Positions 1 to 10,754 of a DNA stretch of 64,000 bases are shown one piece after another. The number at the start of each line of letters is the position of its first letter. Within the stretch, counting starts at the first letter, position 1. The position numbers were made by a program, and so were the translations under genes. Source of the DNA: Lepas anatifera (lineage: Eukaryota > Arthropoda > Thecostraca > Lepadidae); contig JAOTON010000213.1 of the NCBI GenBank assembly GCA_034440635.1, positions 1-64,000 of the forward strand, in the 5' to 3' direction. The notes beneath the pieces were generated by a model. That model was not told the DNA's origin. It saw only the letters and a program-made list of their open reading frames with translations, and ran no database searches.

Positions 1-1225
1 CGCATGAAATTAGATACCATAATATTATCTTGGTTTTATCCATCACAGAATCCTTTCGAATCCTGAAAATGATGAGCAATAAAACTTTAAGGGTATTTTA
101 ACATTGACTAAATATTTCTTCGAGGGTGCATCAGCTCTAAATATATATAAGTATATAACCTTGCCTAGTACCGCTCATCAAGTTCCGCGCAACAACCCAC
201 CATTGCTCGAGACCGTTCAGATACCATTTCCACTGATATGTGCCATGATACAGATTTTTCACTTTTACCTTTTAATCATTTTGAAGATACAAATTTACCC
301 GCTCAAAAACTTGCGCTGATCTAAATAATTTATTTGACCTTGCCTGATGTTTGATTATTGCCCTCTCCCACCCACGTATCAAAATTTCAGCACGCTGTAT
401 CGTTACGATCATTACGGAAATTCTTGCCTGGAAAATCAGCATATACAAAAGAAAGTTTATATTTTACTAGAACTCACCCCTTTCATGCTTGACATGATTT
501 GTGAGGTCACCCACTGCCTCAGCCCCACCAAATTTAGCATAATTTGAAAGCTCGGCGTTGAACATCTTGATCTAGCAACGCCACATGACTTTTGACAAGT
601 AATGACAATAATAAAGAATAACTAACTGGAAATTAATAGCGGGTAGCATACAAACCAATTTTTAGAGGCCTAAAAACAGAGAGTCAACAGTCACGGTTAG
701 ACGGCCATGCACAGTGATTCCTGGATACCTGGAGGCCGGATGGCGGCGGCATCGAAAGGATGTAATAGGGGAATAGCTCGTGCTAAAGGAATACAGGGAT
801 GTTTCTGCTATTAAAATATACATAATCACTCAGTTAATTGCCCCGTGCATCCCGTGATTTCCTTGGACCCTCCTTGTTTACACGGTTAAAACTTCTTCAA
901 ATATAATATTTTCTGATGCTGAAAAAATACCATGGACTCGATATCGGTGTCTGCAATTTTTTCCGGCAAGCATATTCACATACCGAACTCATTTGATGAA
1001 CTCGTACCTACTCATGTTTTTCCGTGCTATCGACACTCCAACACTGCTCAAGCACCTAACCCATATATCCACTCACGAGCACAGAATGTCTTCTACACCT
1101 GTCGCCCTCTCTCAGTCTGACATCAGGCACAACAATCACCATTCTCAACACCAGGCATGTTGGTTTTATAATCCACCCGCGACCCCTCCCCACCAAGGCC
1201 TGAACTCAGTGTTAGCGTAACCAGC
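1..1225. other. unannotated AT-rich stretch
   Basis: I see no repeat terminus, RNA gene or convincing coding region here. Open frames are under 80 codons and look random. The right edge meets a LINE fragment at about 1226; no upstream reverse-transcriptase sequence is recognisable before it. Confidence 0.5.
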
Positions 1226-1930
1226 GTGAACTCTGGTTACGACGATATTTGGCGCAAATTGTTCAAGGGCTCCGTGATTTCAATCGTACGGTATTGTATC
1301 AGCATTTACGGCTCCTGCAATGTAACGCAAACCCGACGAATCCAAAAAATTATTAACTTTGGTGCGAGGGTGGTGACCGGTAAACGGAGAGGCGACCACA
1401 TATCTCCCGTACTTACTGAATTGCGATGGCTCAGTGCAGAGCAGCTAGTGCAATATCACACTTTTATGTGCGGTGAACCAGGCCATAGAGAGTGGGCAGC
1501 CGTCGGCCATTGCCAACACGATCGGAATTAGAGCAGACGCTGCACACGGACATCACACACGACGATCAAACCAACTGACTCTACCGCGCATCAGGACAGA
1601 AGCGGGCAGACGACGACTATGTTATCGCGGTGTCAAGCTTTTTAACGAGTTCGACCTTTGACAGGACAAGACCATTTAGAGCTGCGTTAAAAGACATGTT
1701 GATTACTCGGCAGTGAAGATGCGTATATATGTGTGAAAATCTAAGTGAGTATGTATGTGTGATGTATTGTTGCTTTTATGATCACGGCTGCTGTGTTTTT
1801 ATAGCTCTTACTTTGTTTTTATCCATAGCATTTTGTATATACCTTTCATGTCTTACGTCGCGACGTGTCATCGTGAAAAAGCCACACAAGTGTGGACCCT
1901 TGACGAAATACATCTCATCTCATCTCATCT
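1226..1930 (+). mobile_element. 5'-truncated LINE 3' end with (CATCT)n tail
   Basis: The frame from 1226 encodes the region downstream of the reverse-transcriptase catalytic core of a CR1/L2/Jockey-like non-LTR retrotransposon. Visible hallmarks are YCISIYGSCN, then RIQKIINFGARVVTG, then DHISPVLTELRWLSAEQLV. One frameshift near 1470 moves the homology into the next frame, which continues NQAIESGQP and then LPRIRTEAGRRRLCYRGVKLFNEF, ending near 1661. The 3' untranslated part runs to four CATCT units at 1911-1930, a plausible 3' simple-repeat tail. The catalytic domain, endonuclease and ORF1 are absent, so this is a dead, 5'-truncated copy. The clade assignment is inference; the LINE identity is secure from the motif order. 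Confidence 0.82.
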
Positions 1931-3060
1931 GTAACCTCTCTGTGCCCGCAGGCAATCGCGGCTGCCGGCGGATGGCGGCCGCTGATTGGTGGAGGCGCGT
2001 TCACTTGTATGGTGAGGAATTCAGCTGGAATTTATCCATGACAACGATGGAGCTTAAGCCATGAGCCAGGAGATGTATTAACATAAGCTGTTTTCAAACA
2101 TTCCAACCATAACTTTTCCCTCTATTGGTTTGAACATTTGCTCCACCATCCGAGGCTGCTATTTGGTACAGGGAAGAAGGCGGCAGAGTCAGCACAGGCT
2201 AGCCGGCGGCCGAGTTCGCTGAAGTCCAGGAGTGTCGCAATGGGTTTTTGTAGAGTGGAGAGGAGTGAGGTCTGGCCAAAAGGTAACCGAGGGATGGAGG
2301 AGAGAGACGTTGATAAAATTAAATTTAATCATCGGACGAGTTGTAGAGAACTTGTAGGGCGCGCTGCCAAAGTACAACCAGGTAAGGGAAGCACGATACC
2401 AGAAGAGGAAGCCAGAAGAGGGAAACGCGTGCTGCTTTGCTGCGTGTTAGATGGAGAAAAGACGAAAAATCTAAATCGGGACTCTAATTATCATCGATGC
2501 CCATTCCATTCCATATATATTCCATATATGTCTCAGGACTTCTGTTGTTTTGGTAAAGCAGTAAGTTGCAGATTAGATGCAGAATGTCACTATAACACTG
2601 TGGAACTCATATGTTTTGATTTTCCTATATTTAAGCACTTTATAAGGACTCTGCCTTACCTTTTGGTTGGGGTACCCAAATTACCACTGTGGGTGCCCGG
2701 CACATAATTCGGGGTGCCGGAGCACCCCCAAAGAGATAGAAATACACACCTCTGACGTCACCGTATCACGTGTAGACAATTCCTACGAATAGGTACACCT
2801 ATTCAGAGAAACCGGTAGTATTTAAACCCAGGATCTATGGCTTAGGAGGTGGATGTTCTTAGACTTCTTCGGAGCAAGGCATCGCCCAGCGGCCATTATT
2901 TCTCAAGGGTGGCGGTGATGGGTTTTATTTTTATTTATATTTTATACGTTACTGATGAACCAGAGGTTTTCATGTGTCACACAATCATAGCTCACCTCGT
3001 TTCGTTACATCTTTCAATAAAAAGTTGTGTAACATGGCATATTCCCTAACCGTCATATGT
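1931..3060. other. no recognised gene; one unrecognised 189-codon frame
   Basis: An open frame on the + strand at 2138-2707 (189 codons) is among the longest non-repetitive frames in the window. Its translation is rich in Arg, Lys and Glu in the first half and hydrophobic/Cys-rich at the end. I recognise no domain, signal peptide or splice context, and it may be a chance frame. Nothing else can be supported in this stretch. Confidence 0.3.
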
Positions 3061-3560
3061 TTATCATGTTTATTTACTTGGGATTTAAAGGGAATGAGAA
3101 CCGTAAAAAGTTAAAATTGCGACAGAGATTAAAAATATGTATTTATGTTTGTCGCAGCTGAACAAAACTACCCACTTTTACGGTTTCAGCCCTTGCAAAT
3201 TGAACGTGAAACAAAAAATTACGGATGCTGTCGTATTCCGACCCGGGGCATAAAAAAGGAAAACATCCGAGCAGATAGGCGCAGTCAGCATTTGTAGTAA
3301 GCATTTTGTGGACACATAAAATGTTGTGGTGGAAGTATCTACTACCCAGGCTCGAGACCTTGAACTGAGCAAGAGCATCAGAAAAGAACCGAGATGCTGA
3401 ATTCCTGAAGGAGTATGTCTGAGAGGCTAGCCACATGAGAAGCTTATTAGAGAGTCTTTTAGTTTTCTAGTTCAGCTTTTGAGGCACCACCCCACATGAT
3501 AGAACCGTATTCTAAAAAACATCGAATGTTTCGAAAACCAGCTGCAAAAATGCATTCTTG
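3061..3560 (-). mobile_element. decayed LINE reverse-transcriptase C-terminal fragment
   Basis: On the minus strand the frame ending at 3459 carries FLEYGSIMWGGASKAELE, which matches the conserved segment after the reverse-transcriptase palm domain in CR1/L2/Jockey-like LINEs (LEYGSxVWGG, then KLExxQ). After a frame break, 3143-3436 continues with YFHHNILCVHKMLTTN, CFPFLCPGSEYD and NFLFHVQFARAETVK. This follows the usual order of the thumb and C-terminal tail (cf. RxxHxLxxxYKxx then FxxPxxRTxxxKxSF). The copy has at least one frameshift and lacks the catalytic motifs. It differs in sequence from the LINE at 1226-1930, so it is a separate family or a much older copy. Confidence 0.7.
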
Positions 3561-4131
3561 AATATGTTTCTTTTTATACGCTTCCGACCAAATAAGTGTA
3601 TATGCACTGGAGTCACCACTAAGGGACCCAGTAGGGCCTGGTCCTCCAATTTTCGTCCCAAGAATTATTAGGCTCACCCAGGCTAAGAGGGATGTTAAAA
3701 TTGTTATTCGGTGCAAAAGCGGAAACAAACGAGGAGCTCAAACTCGAATAGTTCTGCGATCTAGTTTCCTCACAAAGATGAGTTTCCTGAATGGCGTTTG
3801 GTGACCCCGGTGCCCGAATATTTTTTCCCATGGAGACGTTGTTGGGTAAAAACATGCCTACTCATATCGCTCGCCTCCTTCACAAGGCGATGATCTATCC
3901 AGTGCAAGCAGCAGTAAATAAATATAGATGTATAGTTAACGATGATTATATGTCTATAGAATCATCATTAGAATAGATGTATATAGTTATCATTTTTGTT
4001 CAATCACATTATCATTGAAGGCACCCGAAACATCCGGGCGGTTTACATCTAGCTTAGTAGAAGCAGTGCTTAGTAGAGTCCTGCCCGATCCGCCCGGCTT
4101 TTAGCGAGCTTATGGCTCGCGAGTGACTGCC
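3561..4131. other. no feature recognised
   Basis: The minus-strand frame feeding the LINE fragment extends to about 3728, but I cannot match its upstream part to a family. From 3730 to 4131 I see nothing beyond unique-looking AT-rich DNA. Confidence 0.4.
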
Positions 4132-4361
4132 TTAACCCGCGCCCCACCGGGGTCCAGCGCCACCTTCGCCCCACGGGGGGCATCGATGGCCCCTCTAACT
4201 CCGAAAATATGGGCGTTAGCGCAAATCTGCAAAGCGCAATAGAATGCTCGCGTAAATTTAGTAAGAAATTACTTCACGTGTTTTAGTGCTCAGGTCAATG
4301 GTTTGACCTCCAGAGGCCAAATTAGGTCCAGATCGGCTATTTTCACTCAAATATGCAATGC

Positions 4362-5288
4362 TTAACACCCGCACTGGAGGGGGGTCTGGCACTAACGCGC
4401 ACTGGAGGGGGCCTGGTAGGCCCCCCCTAAGATCTCGGAAACTAAGAGGGTTAGAAAAACGCCACTTGGTAGGTGGGTGGGGGCTATGGTGATCAACATG
4501 ATGACCAATTTTCATTGACCTAGGTTAATATCTTCAAGGTCAAACGAGGTCGTAAAGGTCAAATATTGGCCATGCTGGTATCGATTGATAAATGCTGTGA
4601 TTATGCAGGAAAATGGCGGGAATAAGCTAAAGGCGGACAAGGTTCATAGAGAAGAGGTCTCAAAGAGGCTTCCCCACAACTTTTGGGTCAAGGTCATTCA
4701 AGGTCATTGACCTTTAAGGTCACCATATGGTATACTACTTATTATTTACACTTTGACTAACACTGTAGCCACTGTTTGGCGGGAAATGAGAATTGACCTT
4801 TCCCAATGACCTTTGACCTTGACCTTTGACCTTGACCTTTGTATTGGGGTACCCTACCGATGACGTCATAGCATAATATATGTCAGACGGGGTATCCTCA
4901 TTTGGCCGGACGCGCAGTGGTCAGTGACCTTGAAAGTGCAGATATGACCTTGACCTGTGACCTTTGACCTTGACCTTGACTTTCATGTGAAGTGACCTTG
5001 ACATATAGTCCCGCTTATATGACGTTATGACGTCACCACTCGGTCTTCAATGCAAGCTAACTGGTCCGACCGCGCGTTTACGGCGATCTCAAAATGCAGG
5101 TCTGACTTTGAAAGCTTATAAGTCAAAAAATTTTCGGCCGATTTTCAAAAAGTCTTCACCAATCGACGCGCTATTAAATTCTGTTAAATGTGGCCACGTT
5201 TCGTTTTTCCGCTGCAAGCGGTTCTCCGGCCACCTCGGAAAAACAGGTGGGGGGGGCCTCCGAGGCCCCCCTCCAGTGCGCGTGTTAA
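4362..5288 (+). mobile_element. TAR-C element, complete, nested in TAR-B
   Basis: The element runs from TTAA at 4362-4365 to TTAA at 5285-5288 (927 bp including both). The left terminus reads CACCCGCACTGGAGG after TTAA. The right terminus is its approximate inverse, CTCCAGTGCGCGTG before TTAA. The B sequence on either side joins exactly into the empty site seen at 31766-31769, 21181-21184 and 48368-48371, where only one TTAA is present. This demonstrates insertion with TTAA duplication. A subterminal GC palindrome lies near 5251-5271. Half-sites include five TGACCT copies in 32 bp at 4807-4838. Confidence 0.9.
4807..4838 (-). promoter_or_regulatory. DR1/DR0 array of AGGTCA half-sites
   Basis: Five TGACCT hexamers start at 4807, 4814, 4820, 4827 and 4833, giving spacings of 1, 0, 1 and 0 bases. 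On the minus strand the spacing-1 pairs read AGGTCA A AGGTCA, the consensus DR1 site of RXR/HNF4/COUP-type nuclear receptors. The tract also contains TCAAGGTCA, the extended half-site of monomeric NR5A/ERR-type receptors. The motifs are seen directly; binding is inference. They may instead be transposase or replication motifs of the element. Confidence 0.55.
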
Positions 5289-6084
5289 GCAAACTGGGCA
5301 TAACTCTCATGCCGTTAGAGCTATTGAAGTCTGGTAAAGTACATTTGATAGGAAATTGTCAGTTCTTTTTCCGCTATGTGGAACGTAAAGACCTCCCGTC
5401 ATTAGTTTGACCTCCAGAGATCACCTCATGACCTAAGATGACCTGAGGTCACAAAAAAGTCAGAAAGTGACCTTGTTGTATATCAAATGCAAGCTAGTCA
5501 CAAGACAAACACGATGGTGTTTGTTTCAGCGCTCTAGCTTAATTGGGTCAAAAGTTATTGTCAAAATACTCTTTTTGACCCCTGGTGACCTTGGATGACC
5601 TTGAAGAAGTCAAAGGGCAAATATGGCCCCTGGAATCCGTGAAAGGGTGTCCAAGAACGCTTTTCTGATCAAGCTGAGCATTTTCTATCGCTTTTGTGAC
5701 TTTTAGATCATAAGAAAACTTTTCCCATGCTTTTTCAATGGGAGAGGTCACCTCGTGACCTGACCTTAGGGGCACGAAATCAAAAAATCCCGGATATACA
5801 CCTTTTAGACCCTGGAGGGGCCATAAAGTGTAGGAAGTTTCAAATTGATCGAATTCGAAATGTAGCTCTTACAGAGCTCTAAAGTTGAAGTAAGGTGACC
5901 TTGGTTGACCTCGTCTGGTGACCTGACCTTGGGTGACCCGGGGTAAAAAATTTCAAGGATGGTGGGAGAATGATGCAGAGAGAGGTAGAGCTCTCAACTG
6001 CGGTGTCGCACCTCTTCGTTTTTCTGCTATCCCGGAAAAAACCTTAGGGGGGCCATCGATGGCCCCCGGCGGGGCGAGGGTTAA

Positions 6085-6595
6085 GGAGGCGAAATTGTTA
6101 CCATCGGGTAGCTGCATCAAATATATTCAATATGCCACTTCAATAATCAGTTTCTTAAGATAACCAAAAGGGAGAAATTAAATAAATTCTAATCGAATTA
6201 CTTTCCCGTCTATTTTTCTACTGTATTCCATGTTATTTGGTCATCCATTTCTCCGAACAGGACTTTAGAGCGACTTTGTCGTGTTTGTGTTAGAATATTA
6301 CGGTGAGCCATCTAGCAAAGTTTAGTCCAATCTTCATTCGTCGTTTCCAAACAGAAAATCTGCTCGTCTATCGCCAATAAAGGTTTATTGGTAGTATAAA
6401 TTCTCATTGAGGCTTCAGCACCTGGCAGGGAACCCTTGCCCATGCAGCCGTTGCTGTGGTGAATCCATTGATAGCAATGACAAATACGGCAAAGGATCAA
6501 GCATCTTTGCTTATGAGGAACAGTCTCTTTTTCTAGCTTCAACTGTTTACCAAAGATAGGCACATGAAATTTGGTACTAGGGTAAATGTTCTAAG
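6085..6595. other. unannotated flank with a small Cys/His-rich frame
   Basis: A minus-strand frame at 6312-6563 (about 83 codons) contains CLILCRICHCYQWIHHSNGC, a Cys/His spacing vaguely like a zinc finger. It has no other supporting context, and I do not assign a family. The rest of the interval shows nothing. Confidence 0.2.
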
Positions 6596-6599
6596 TAAG

Positions 6600-7420
6600 A
6601 TAAATGTTGGGGGTCCGATCGGACCCCCAATGATCTAGGAAGCCGGAAGTGATGCGGAAAAAACGAGAGGGCGCTGGAAACGCTGTACTGTATTCTACTC
6701 TAGAGCCGAGTTTGAATCATATCCGTTGACCCGGGACGCCACAGTTAGACAAAATGGATCAAATTTAAACCCATTTAGAATATTGTTTATTACTCTGGAA
6801 CCAATAGCCCCAGAACAAAACAAAATACAAAATATTTGTTAGTCTTGACCCAAGAATTAAAAAAAATGCAATATGCCCTTGATAAGTCAATTTATGACCT
6901 TGGCTTTAGAACAAATTTTAATAATATCCTTTCAAGCTCATGGTAAATATCATTCGAATCGTTGGGGCATGTTCATCACTATGATACAAAATCTATAACT
7001 ATATTGTTTCGCTCAAAAGTGAAAGACACAAACAATTCTGAAAACCGAGACCTTCAATGACCTCTGGTTACCATGGTGTCAATCTGATTTCGAAATAGAC
7101 AACAGCGTGCACATTTGTCGCTTCAAGAGCTTTTCATTAAAATTTAGAAACTGCATCTAACTCTTTTTGAAGCCGAGTTACACCCTGGTTTTGTTCGCCT
7201 CATTTTGGAAGAACAGTACCGTCTTACATCAGTTTAGAAATAACGTCATAACTCATTGACCTGACCTGACCTGATGTCAATTTGTTTTGATATGCTGCTA
7301 AATCAATCGCCCCTACAGGCCTGCAAAGCGACGCGCGTCACATTTAAATCGGTTCGGAACCATTTCCGGAGAGCCCAGAGGGTGTCCCATCAGACCCTCA
7401 GGTTTTGAAGGATTAAAAAT
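6600..7420. mobile_element. possible degenerate TAR-like element
   Basis: The stretch opens with a GC palindrome, GGGGGTCCGATCGGACCCCC, at about 6609-6628. It closes near 7375-7400 with GGGTGTCCCATCAGACCCTC, echoing the subterminal palindromes of the TAR families. The interior has scattered TGACCT hexamers, including TGACCTGACCTGACC near 7259. No intact TTAA terminus or TIR is visible at either side. I treat this as an old, eroded relative rather than a proven element. Confidence 0.4.
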
Positions 7421-7913
7421 TACGAACATTAGCGCATAACACTATATGTTTATGAAAACCCGACACACAAAAATCTCTCCATTACGAACATGAGTCCTGG
7501 AATATATACTCTTAATACATGTTGTTAAGCATAAAAGAAACGAAGCTAGAATAGATAATCATTATTCAAATACGAAACACAACTCAGGAAATCTCCTTTT
7601 AAACTTTGTCAATTTTCACCCGGAACTGAGCAGCATGTCAGCTTACCCTCCAGCAAGTCGAAGTACCCAGGTGTTTTCCTGTAAGCTGTACCCAGCTCTC
7701 TGTCTCTCTGGCTCCAAGAACACTCTTGTGGTGGGAGTGCCACAGCTGTTAAGAGCCATACTCTGTCACATCTAGAGGTCCGCAAGGTGCAACATTTTAA
7801 CATCCATATATTTTTGTACCACTATCATTCTGTACCGTCTTATTACATCCTGAAAAAATATCCAAGGAATGGTTTCGTACTATCCCATTTTGTTTTACCT
7901 TGTGACATTACAA
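7421..7913. other. no feature recognised
   Basis: Only short frames occur here. A few palindromic words are present, but nothing is repeated elsewhere in the window that I can see. Confidence 0.4.
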
Positions 7914-7953
7914 GAAAATGGCTCTTGTTTTGTTCTTGCCTTGTCTCGCTCCG

Positions 7954-8016
<63 letters not shown>

Positions 8017-8054
8017 GAGCGAGACAGGGCAAGAACAAAACAGGAGCCATTTTC
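7914..8054. mobile_element. foldback (palindromic) element with (TA)n loop
   Basis: A left arm at about 7914-7956 (GAAAATGGCTCTTGTTTTG ... GCTCCGATAT) is repeated as its near-perfect reverse complement at about 8011-8054, ending GGAGCCATTTTC. The roughly 54 bp between them is uninterrupted TA/AT repeat. The arms differ at only a few positions by eye. This is either a small palindromic MITE whose centre expanded as a microsatellite, or a recently formed palindrome. No clear target-site duplication is visible at the outer edges. Confidence 0.8.
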
Positions 8055-8077
8055 ATCAAACATTCATTCATAAAACA

Positions 8078-8078
8078 G

Positions 8079-8137
<59 letters not shown>

Positions 8138-8155
8138 AGAGAGAGAGAGAGAGAC
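8078..8155 (+). repeat. (GA)n microsatellite
   Basis: This is an almost pure GA tract with a few AAAG interruptions. It is followed after about 13 bases by a CT tract of similar length, so the pair can form a hairpin. Open frames here that read poly(Arg-Glu) or poly(Leu-Ser) are microsatellite translations, not genes. Confidence 0.95.
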
Positions 8156-8167
8156 TATAAATATCAC

Positions 8168-8205
8168 CCCCTCTCTCTCTTTGTCTCTCTCTCTCTCTCT
8201 CTCTT

Positions 8206-8241
<36 letters not shown>
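8168..8241 (+). repeat. (CT)n microsatellite
   Basis: This CT tract is complementary in composition to the adjacent GA tract. It has small TTTG and TTTC interruptions. Confidence 0.95.
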
Positions 8242-8245
<4 letters not shown>

Positions 8246-9385
8246 ATTTAGGCTGTATGGACCCGGACAATATTGGTTCAGACTCGATTCATTGTTGACA
8301 TAGGTGTACTTGCCGAACATGGATTCGATCTGGATCGATAGTCGTTATGCGCGGCCGGATCGGACTCAGATTGTAGTAGAGACCTCGGATATAGATCGGA
8401 TGGGATCTGAATGTTCTTGGCCATGAATAACGCTAGCGTGCAACCGGAACTCTCGGACCACAGGTGTTGTTGGCGGTTTGGCAATGCACGTCATCAGAGT
8501 ACATCGTTCAAACACGTGTTGGAATGTGATTGGCTGGAACGAGATGACGATACACATGCTTAGTCTCTATGGGCGAGAGGCAATCAGGACAGATCTGAGA
8601 ATCAAGCTACATTGATCGTTTACATGATGCTTGCGTGTGGATAAAAATAGAGCTGTAATGGGTAGCAGAGTATTCAATCTCAAGTTTATTGCTGGCATTT
8701 CCTTTACCCTTGACGTTTCCTTTCATGCCCTTCACTATCTCCTTAGCCAAATTTTTCAATTTCATTTAATCAGCGATAATTTTATTTATTATTGGTTATT
8801 CGAGGTCTGGCTACACTATGATTAAAAAATCGATATTTGAATACCTGATTCTAACGAAGGGCTGTACCCAAATATATGAATTAAGTGCATTTTATATCCA
8901 GGATTTTAAGAGACAGGCCAGTATATACCTTCTCAACTTATAGTTTTGTTAAATAATCTCGTTTGATAAAGGATTTTATTTAAGGTCAATGCAATTTTCT
9001 TTTGTTTAATTTTGTTCAATAGCATAGAAAGCTTTCCCATCTGCGGTCTACTCTCCTTTGTTTTTGCAGTGTTAGGGAAATATTTACCATTCCGCCACCA
9101 AATCCAGCCAGATCCTGTTGGAAGCAGATTGACGAGAATCGGATTGAAACCGGTGTCCATTTCCAAAAGCTTTATCCGTGTTGTAATTTCATCGGAATAT
9201 AGCGTGCGATCGCGATTGAAATTGTGCATAGAGACTGGGTCAAGGTTTAAAAAAAAAAAACTTTTTTTTTTTTTTTTTAGGAACTAGTGGAAAGATATTT
9301 TATAATAAACCAACTAAAAAAAAAAAATTTTTTATTTTTTATATAATCCTCCCAAACAAATTTAATTCAAATATTTAAATTAAAA
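8242..9385. other. unannotated AT-rich DNA
   Basis: No gene or element terminus is recognised. Homopolymer runs occur at 9248-9279 (A-run directly followed by a long T-run, able to fold) and around 9317-9340. A G-run at about 9388-9406 marks the boundary with a degenerate TAR-A. Confidence 0.4.
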
Positions 9386-10160
9386 CAGGGGGGGGGAGGG
9401 GGGGGGCCCCACTGTTTTTGATAACTAGAAAAACGGGGCGGAGCAGCACTACCTGGTATGATACGTCAAAATTTGAACATTTTGTTAGTACAAATCTTAA
9501 GTAGGACCTCTGAGGTAGGTAAGTACAGGTCAAGTGACCCAACCTCAAAAAGTTTACTGAGATAGCCTAACTCGGAGCTAATGGTGAACTTATCCAATTG
9601 TAACTCAAATCACACAATGGCCCCACCGAGTTCTCTAAAATATGTTCCGGTCATTTTTGATATCGATGACCTAAGGTCTGGTACGACGCATGACCTCTCC
9701 ATTGGAAATACATGGGAATAATGGTTTTTACGGAATAACTCAGTAACGGATGGTGATAGAGCATTTAGTTTTAGCTGCATTAGACTCGCCTGGGCTTTGC
9801 GGTTCTAATGATATGCATTTTATATAGTTTGACCTTGACCTGACCTCAGGTCAGGTCAAATCCTTGATTTGACCTACTAAGGTCAAATTATCTTTCAATT
9901 TTGATTCGGCTTGTAAGAGGATTCATATAGTTTAAGTCGTTTTGCTATTTTACTTGTTGAGAGAATGTCCGAAAAACTGAATTTTACATAGTAGATCTCT
10001 ATGACGGGCATTTTGACCTCTTGTGCCTATAAACTGGTCACCTGACAAAAAAATGGTTCAAATGTTTTCGATGGAGAAGTCGGAACTGGGCAGCCAAGGT
10101 TTACCGTTTTACGACTACCTACCTTGAAATCTCGATATTCATTAGGGGGCAGTTGCAATC
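9386..10160 (-). mobile_element. degenerate TAR-A element
   Basis: The interior aligns by eye with TAR-A copies at 20187-20722 and 24365-25183. Shared landmarks in order are the AAAAACGG hairpin region, GGTCAAGTGACC, the GAGTTCTCTAAAATATGTTCCGG segment, TGACCTGACC with its inverse at the centre, and CTATGACGGGCATTTTGACC. Both termini are eroded: the left is reduced to G-runs, and the right ends near ATTAGGGGGCAG. No TTAA can be assigned. Confidence 0.7.
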
Positions 10161-10754
10161 CTCCTCTCATATACGTGGTTCAGACCCGCGACTATCGCGT
10201 GTTAATAACACAACTTACGATATTTTGTTGATTGTATATATGTCGTATCTTATTTGAACCTGTTGTATTTTACCTATGTAAATTTATTCCTAAATATTTT
10301 TTAAGTTCAGGAAGTTAAGGCTACACTGATTTGTAGGCCCATACCTATAACTCAGAAGCCGTAGTTTTGGGTGGGGTGTCGTGAAAGTAAGACAAACCTA
10401 AAACATATGGATCATTCCGGAGCTCAACGGTAGAAAAACATTGGCCTGTGGTCCTGGCCCGTACGACTGTAATGCATGAAGAAAAGCTTAAGAGTGTATG
10501 TGGGGAGAGGTAGGTGTATTGCCCCACAAACCGCTTGAAGTCCCTCCCAGTTGACGTTACGGTAGATACAAATTACGAACCATTGTGATTTCTTAGTACC
10601 GGCTACAAGTGCCCTTCGATCCACTTTCGCCGGGGTGTGGGGGGGAAGAGGTGTTTGAACACGTCCCTCGACGTCAGCACCTGTGCAGGAATGGCAAGAA
10701 AACGCGAGAAATGGTAGACAGGCCATGACAAATGATGCCGAAACTTTATCGGTC
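10161..10754. other. no feature recognised
   Basis: A minus-strand frame at 10424-10756 (110 codons) is open, but I recognise no domain and see no supporting context. I see nothing else. Confidence 0.3.

Larger units (their letters stand above)
4132..6084 (-). mobile_element. TAR-B element (TTAA-bounded MITE) with nested TAR-C
   Basis: A TTAA at 4132-4135 followed by CCCGCGCCCCACCGGGG opens the element. The other end reads GGGGCGAGGG followed by TTAA at 6081-6084. Removing the nested TAR-C (4362-5288, counting one TTAA) leaves about 1,030 bp, close to the clean B copy at 47579-48604 (1,026 bp). Each end has a GC-rich palindrome centred on CATCGATG. The body carries many TGACCT/AGGTCA hexamers. 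TTAA ends and the TTAACCC start fit piggyBac-type elements by established knowledge. There is no transposase, so it is non-autonomous. The label TAR-B is local to this annotation. Confidence 0.85.

Noticed and set aside
4132..6084. CRISPR-like or satellite reading of the repeated TGACCT words
   Set aside because: The hexamers are not evenly spaced repeats with unique spacers. They are scattered in both orientations inside TTAA-bounded elements that recur as units.
7869..8320. Frames of 124-141 codons rich in Arg-Glu, Leu-Ser and Ile-Tyr
   Set aside because: They are translations of (TA)n, (GA)n and (CT)n tracts.
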